The notes under the pieces were generated by a model that worked only from the letters and a program-made list of their open reading frames with translations, was not told the origin of the DNA and ran no database searches. A stretch of 64,000 nucleotides of DNA from Parasponia andersonii (taxonomy: Eukaryota; Streptophyta; Magnoliopsida; Rosales; Cannabaceae): NCBI GenBank assembly GCA_002914805.1, contig JXTB01000081.1, forward strand, positions 379,910-443,909. The letters are read 5' to 3'. This document shows positions 59,470 through 64,000 of the stretch, one piece after another (position 1 is the first letter of the stretch; the number at the start of each line of letters is the position of its first letter). The position numbers and the translations under genes were made by a program.

Positions 59470-60571
59470 GTTGAAATTTTAGTACCGGCATGAATTATAG
59501 CACCCTATTGAATGGAGATGCTCTTACTAAACAGTAACATATTATTTACAAATTTCATGAGGTGCAAAACTCACGCACATTCAAAGTGAGTAAAAGTAAT
59601 CCTCACGAGACACACAAACTTTAATAAACTAACACTAATTGCGGATTCGAGGGCGGGGCCACCTGTCATATGATGGTGTTTGTTTTATCACATATATGGT
59701 GCATAATTATATATAGTCACAATCGTCATGGTTAATTACCTTTTTTTTTCGGTAATGAGGTTAATTACTTGATTTGAACTGTAAATTTTCTTATCTTACC
59801 AGCTCACACTTTGGTCACTGGCTGTGGTTTTCTAATTTTAACGACTTTGAGTTTGAAATGAAAGACAAAATGCTTTATATTATTTTAATGGATAAAATGA
59901 CTTGGTCTTGGTCACATTTTGATGACCCAAAATTAGAGCGTGATTAGCACTGCTAAACTGACAGCCGTTTAACTTAAATCACAAGGTCCGTATAACATTT
60001 TTTTTTGTCTTTGGCCCCAAAATCACTTTAGAAAAAGCAGCAAAAATAAAAAATAAAAAATAAAAAAAATTAGAGGGAGCTCAGTCAGTCAGCTCCCTGT
60101 GTGGGACCCGAAAGCACAAGGAAGACGCAAAGCAATTAAAAAAAAAAAAAAAAAAAAAAGGCACACGTGAAGACGCGTCTTATTGTCAAATAAAACCGCG
60201 TGAAACCGTCCTACCCCTATGTATGTCTCTGACACAGAATTCATTCAACTGTTTTTCAAACACTTTTCCTCTTTTTAGTATCGCACAGCCCAACCTGCGA
60301 AAACACAAAACTCTATCCAATTCCAATTCCAGAATATTAAACAACTTTCAATTTTAAATATTCTAAAAGAAAAAAAAAAAAAAAAACATGAAGCTTCCTA
60401 CTTATCTTTGTCATTACTAGATTGTTATCATTATTTTAAATTCCTCGAAAAATTAGTAAAGAGAATCCATCATATTGTCCGGGAAAGCGAAAAATCTTCA
60501 AGACCCGCTTTTTTTTTTTTTTTTTTTTTTCCCCTTTTCTTTTGACTGAGCTGGGAACTTTGGATAAGAAT
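55653..60571. other. Intergenic DNA between the cyclin promoter and PUB15
   Basis: AT-rich with many homopolymer runs. A small direct repeat TTACACCAAATAAGTGCTTAG occurs at about 56815 and 56855 (one base longer than the shared core). A gap of 74 N lies at 59329-59402, bordered by an A-run and a T-run. A T-run at about 60510-60531 sits in the presumed PUB15 leader. No coding frame was recognised. Confidence 0.55.
59329..59402. other. Assembly gap (74 N)
   Basis: Undetermined bases between an A-run and AT-rich DNA. The gap probably reflects failure to read through low-complexity sequence. Confidence 0.99.
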
Positions 60572-63138
60572 ATGGAGGGAGAAGAGAAGTGGAGCATTGT
60601 CGTCTGCGATGAGTACGACGTCGTTGGGAAGCTGATGGGTTTGATCGAGACCGTTAGATCGTATTCCGGGTACCGGAAAACGATACGGAAGCAATGCTTG
60701 AGCTTGGTGAGGAGGCTTGAGCTTTTGGTGCCGCTTTTGGAAGAGATAAGGGAAAACGACGCCACATTGATTTCGGCTCAGGCTTTGAATGGTTTGGTCA
60801 ATTTGAAGGCCGCTCTTCTTCCGTCTAAGAAATTGTTAAAGGATTGTAATTATGGTAGCAAAATTTATTTGGTTAGTNTTTTTTTTTTTTTTTTTTTTTT
60901 TAATTATTGATTTTTGACACAGTAATTTTTGACTAATTTTTATTTTATTTTATTTTTAATGAATAATTTAGGCACTGGAGAGTGAGGCTGTGATGGGGAG
61001 GTTTCGTTCTGTTTATGACAAATTAAATCAAGCTTTAGATGAAATGCCTTATGATGAGCTTGGGATCTCAGTTGAAGTGAAAGAGCAGGTAATTCTAAGA
61101 TTCACTTCCTTTGAATTTGTATTTGAGCTTAAAATTTTTTTTTTCCACTGAATTTTTTGTCAGTAGATGAGATGACCCTTTTTCACATTCTGTGAACCTC
61201 ATACTATTCAGTCTTTAGAATGCTTAAGTTTTATGGGGTTGGTTTTGTTTCCAAATTTTATAGGAAAGACCCTTGTTTCAGATAAGTATTAATGCTTTGA
61301 TTTTGCCCTGAACTCCAATTAAAAATATTCTTGAGAATTTCATAATTGAAAAACTTTGAAGTTTCTGTTATTTATTGCACAAATGCAATGCCCTTTTGTT
61401 GACTTTTAAATTTCTGTTTGATTGCTTTACTCCAGGTTGATTTAATGCATATGCAACTTAAGAGAGCAAAAAGAAGAACTGACACTCAAGATATGGAGCT
61501 AGCAATGGATTTGATGGTTGTGTTCTCGACGAAAAAGGATGATCGAAACGCTGATAGCGCGATAATAGAAAGGCTGGCAAACAAGTTGGAGCTGCATACA
61601 CTTGCTGACCTGAAAGAAGAAACTGGCGCCGTTAGAAAGCTCTTTAAAAGGAGACGTCATAACGCCGAAAGCCTTCAGCAGATCATGGATCTTTTAGGCA
61701 AGTTTAAGGAAGTTGCAGGGATTGATGAGGCTCTTTTGCTTGATAGTCCTGTGTCTAAAAGTCTTCAGAGGAGTCCATCTTCGTTGATTCCTCATGAATT
61801 TCTCTGTCCAATCACGTTAGAGATCATGACTGATCCTGTTATTGTTGCAAGTGGACAGGTAAAAGTTCTCTACTACTTTCTTGTTTTGATATATAACTCA
61901 TGACCAATCTATTAAATGAGCACATTTATTGACTTGGTCAATAATTAATGGTAGAACATTAAAGACTTAATCAGGAGAAACGTACCCTTAAAAGATCATT
62001 TTAAAGGAACTGAAAATCTTCTAGTGATTTATCAATTATGCCATACAACTGAGAGAGTTTTCCCCGTTGTTTTCTGAAGACTTATGAAAGAGCTAGCATA
62101 CAGAAGTGGCTATATTCGAATCGTAGAACATGCCCGAAGACGGGACAAACATTGGATCATTTGTCATTAGCACCAAATTTCGCTCTCAAGAATGTAATTC
62201 GGCAGTGGTGTGAGCAGAATCACTTTGAGCTTCCCGTGAAAGATCCTGTGATACGACCTCCTTTTGGATGTTCTGCTGAAATCATCGAGGAAATCTCTTC
62301 TTTAGTCCAAGATCTCTACTCTAGTCAACTTGATGTGCGGAGAGAAGCCATTGTGAAGATACGTATGCTGTCGAAAGAGAATCCAGAGAACAGAATTTTG
62401 ATTGCCAGCAGTGGAGGAATACCTCCTTTGGTTCAGCTCTTGTCCTATCCGGATTCCGAGATCCAAGAGCAAACTGTCACAGCCCTTTTGAATTTGTCAA
62501 TTGATGAGGCAAACAAAAGACTCATAGCTAGAGAAGGAGCTATTCCGGCCATAATTGAAGTCTTGCGGAATGGAAATGGTGAAGCTAGGGAGAATTCTGC
62601 AGCGGCACTGTTTAGCTTATCAATGCTGGACGAGAACAAAGTACTTGTGGGGACTTTGAATGGAATCCCTCCATTGGTGGAGCTTTTGGGGAATGGGACA
62701 ATTAGAGGTAAAAAAGATGCAGCCACTGCTTTGTTTAACTTGTCTTTAAACCAAGCCAACAAGTCCAGGGTCATTAAGGCTGGTATAATACCGCCACTAC
62801 TACATTTGCTTGAAGATAACAACTTGGGTATGGTTGATGAAGCCCTTTCAATCCTGCAACTCCTTGCATCACATCACGAAGGACGAAGTGAGATTGGAAG
62901 GCTATCTTTTATCGAAACACTCGTGGGAATTATTCGGAATGGAACCCCGAAGAACAAGGAATGTGCCACATCTGTTCTTCTTGAGCTGGGCTTAAACAAT
63001 TCTTCCTTCATTTTGGCTGCACTTCAGTTTGGTGTGTATGAACATTTGGTGGAGTTAGCAAGGTGTGGAACAAACAGAGCTCAAAGAAAAGCAAATTCTC
63101 TTTTGCAGCACATGAGTAAGTGTGAACACATTCCTTGA
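60572..63138 (+). CDS. PUB15: Plant U-box E3 ubiquitin ligase with ARM repeats, PUB15-like
   Basis: Four exons: 60572-60871, 60972-61088, 61436-61858, 62080-63138; 1899 bp, 632 aa. ATG 60572 is the first in-frame ATG; an upstream in-frame TTG is not a start. The U-box N-terminal domain (about residues 1-235) is helical, with [14 protein letters not shown] and [11 protein letters not shown]. The U-box spans about 257-330: [27 protein letters not shown], then T-C-P-K-T-G. The ARM repeats (about 385-620) have repeated G-I-P-P-L-V-x-L-L and A-L-F-N/S-L-S motifs. The U-box recruits E2 enzymes and the ARM repeats bind substrate. The U-box is split between exons 3 and 4 after S-G-Q, as in relatives. 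The wording around L-D-H-L-S-L-A-P-N and the C-terminus match PUB15 better than PUB14. An N at 60878 is just inside intron 1. Confidence 0.94.
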
Positions 63139-64000
63139 TTTGAAAAGTATAGATAGAAAATGGAAAGAGAAAAGGGCAATATACCTTATTCAGTAAATCT
63201 CCCTCCTTCCTTTGGGGGTTCAATTGCATTAAAAGTACACCCAAAAAAAAGAAAGGAAAAAACCTAATTAGAAATTACATAGGTTGAAGTTCAGGGTGTG
63301 TCATGTTTTTTCTTGTGACCATTAAGACTGAGAACTGATTCAAAAGGTAATTTTGTCTATATACATAGCTAAGAATTCTCTTTCACTTCTAAAGAGTTGG
63401 TTACTAGTTAATTGCAATCTGAATCTTTATGAAGCTCATTATAACCTTTTTTTCCCTTCTATTTCTTCTTTCTGTGATAGTTAATACATTTTATTATGTT
63501 ACCAATGACCATTTAAAGTTAAGTATCAGCTTAAGTTATTGAAGGCATCCTACACAAAAACACAAATGTGATAACTGACAATATTAAAAATTTTAGAGAA
63601 ATTATTATAAATAATAATAAATCTAAAAATGTAAGTTCTATAAAAATAACAATATTATATCAAATAACATAGCAAAATAAATCATAATTAATTCGGTATA
63701 ACTAGAAAATAATAATCACGATAGTAACAATCAAAATAACAAAGAAGTTTAAGGAAATCAAACCGAATCTTATGTGAAAATACAATTTTCTTAAAACAGT
63801 TATGCCTCCTCACCGAAGTACTTAACGAAATGTTAATGGTATTTATCTCAAGATAAAACGATTTACGAATAACAACGTCGCACTAATTTACTATTCTCAA
63901 CGAACTGAGCAGCCTTAAACTCTATCACCAGAACTACATAAGAATTAATTATAGAGTTCGATCTAATCAAAAGATTCAAACTCACAATTACTAACAAACA
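63139..64000. other. PUB15 3' untranslated region and AT-rich intergenic DNA
   Basis: The first few hundred bases should be the 3' untranslated region (an AATAAA-like signal is not clear). The remainder is AT-rich with AATAAT stretches. No gene is seen. Confidence 0.55.

Noticed and set aside
62445-62822. Minus-strand 125-codon frame within PUB15
   Set aside because: It is antisense to the ARM-repeat exon. Its repeat pattern mirrors the ARM repeats on the coding strand.
1-64000. CRISPR arrays, bacterial operons, tRNA or rRNA genes
   Set aside because: The repeats are plant transposons, microsatellites and local duplications. I saw no regularly spaced array and no tRNA or rRNA gene. tRNA-like sequence occurs only as short primer-binding sites of LTR elements.

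Overview
The window is nuclear DNA of a flowering plant, most likely a eudicot. The genes carry many short introns with GT-AG borders, the intergenic DNA is AT-rich, and the repeats are plant types: Ty3/gypsy and Ty1/copia LTR elements, an L1-type LINE and MITE-like elements. The products (SLY1, LAZ1, CYP87, NAD-IDH, CYCB2, PUB15 types) are plant families. I cannot name the species. Runs of N at 22353-22412 and 59329-59402, and single Ns at 20008, 40944 and 60878, mark assembly gaps or uncertain bases.

Layout. 1-1399: 5' end of a Ty3/gypsy element on the minus strand that runs off the left edge. 2566-9204: a complete but decayed Ty1/copia element on the minus strand. 9205-13700: AT-rich DNA with a degenerate repeat array and several inverted-repeat elements. 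13730-16039 (-): an intact nine-exon P450 gene of the CYP87 (CYP87D-like) type. 18879-22227 (-): NAD-dependent isocitrate dehydrogenase regulatory subunit, damaged by an assembly gap. 22985-27340 (+): a dead LINE into which a solo gypsy LTR has inserted, with a perfect 5-bp target duplication.

28350-41740 is a gene cluster SLY1 (-), histidine phosphatase (+), LAZ1 (-). Part of it has been duplicated in tandem. One phosphatase copy is intact, and the second lacks exon 2. Between them lie a LAZ1 pseudogene fragment and a scrap of SLY1 exon 1, so the duplication junction can be placed near 34395.

46435-49061 (-): a small penta-EF-hand-type calcium-binding protein in ten exons. 52234-54996 (-): a B2-type mitotic cyclin in ten exons, with two perfect mitosis-specific (MSA) promoter motifs upstream. 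60572-63138 (+): a PUB15-like U-box/ARM ubiquitin ligase in four exons. The rest is intergenic DNA with microsatellites and MITE-like sequences.

The genes are ordinary single plant genes and do not form a pathway. I found no convincing new biological system. The most informative structures are the tandem duplication with its readable junction and reused breakpoint, the nested LINE/solo-LTR, and the CYP87D-like gene. Exon borders were worked out by hand from splice sites and reading frame; for the complete coding sequences the exon lengths sum to whole codons.
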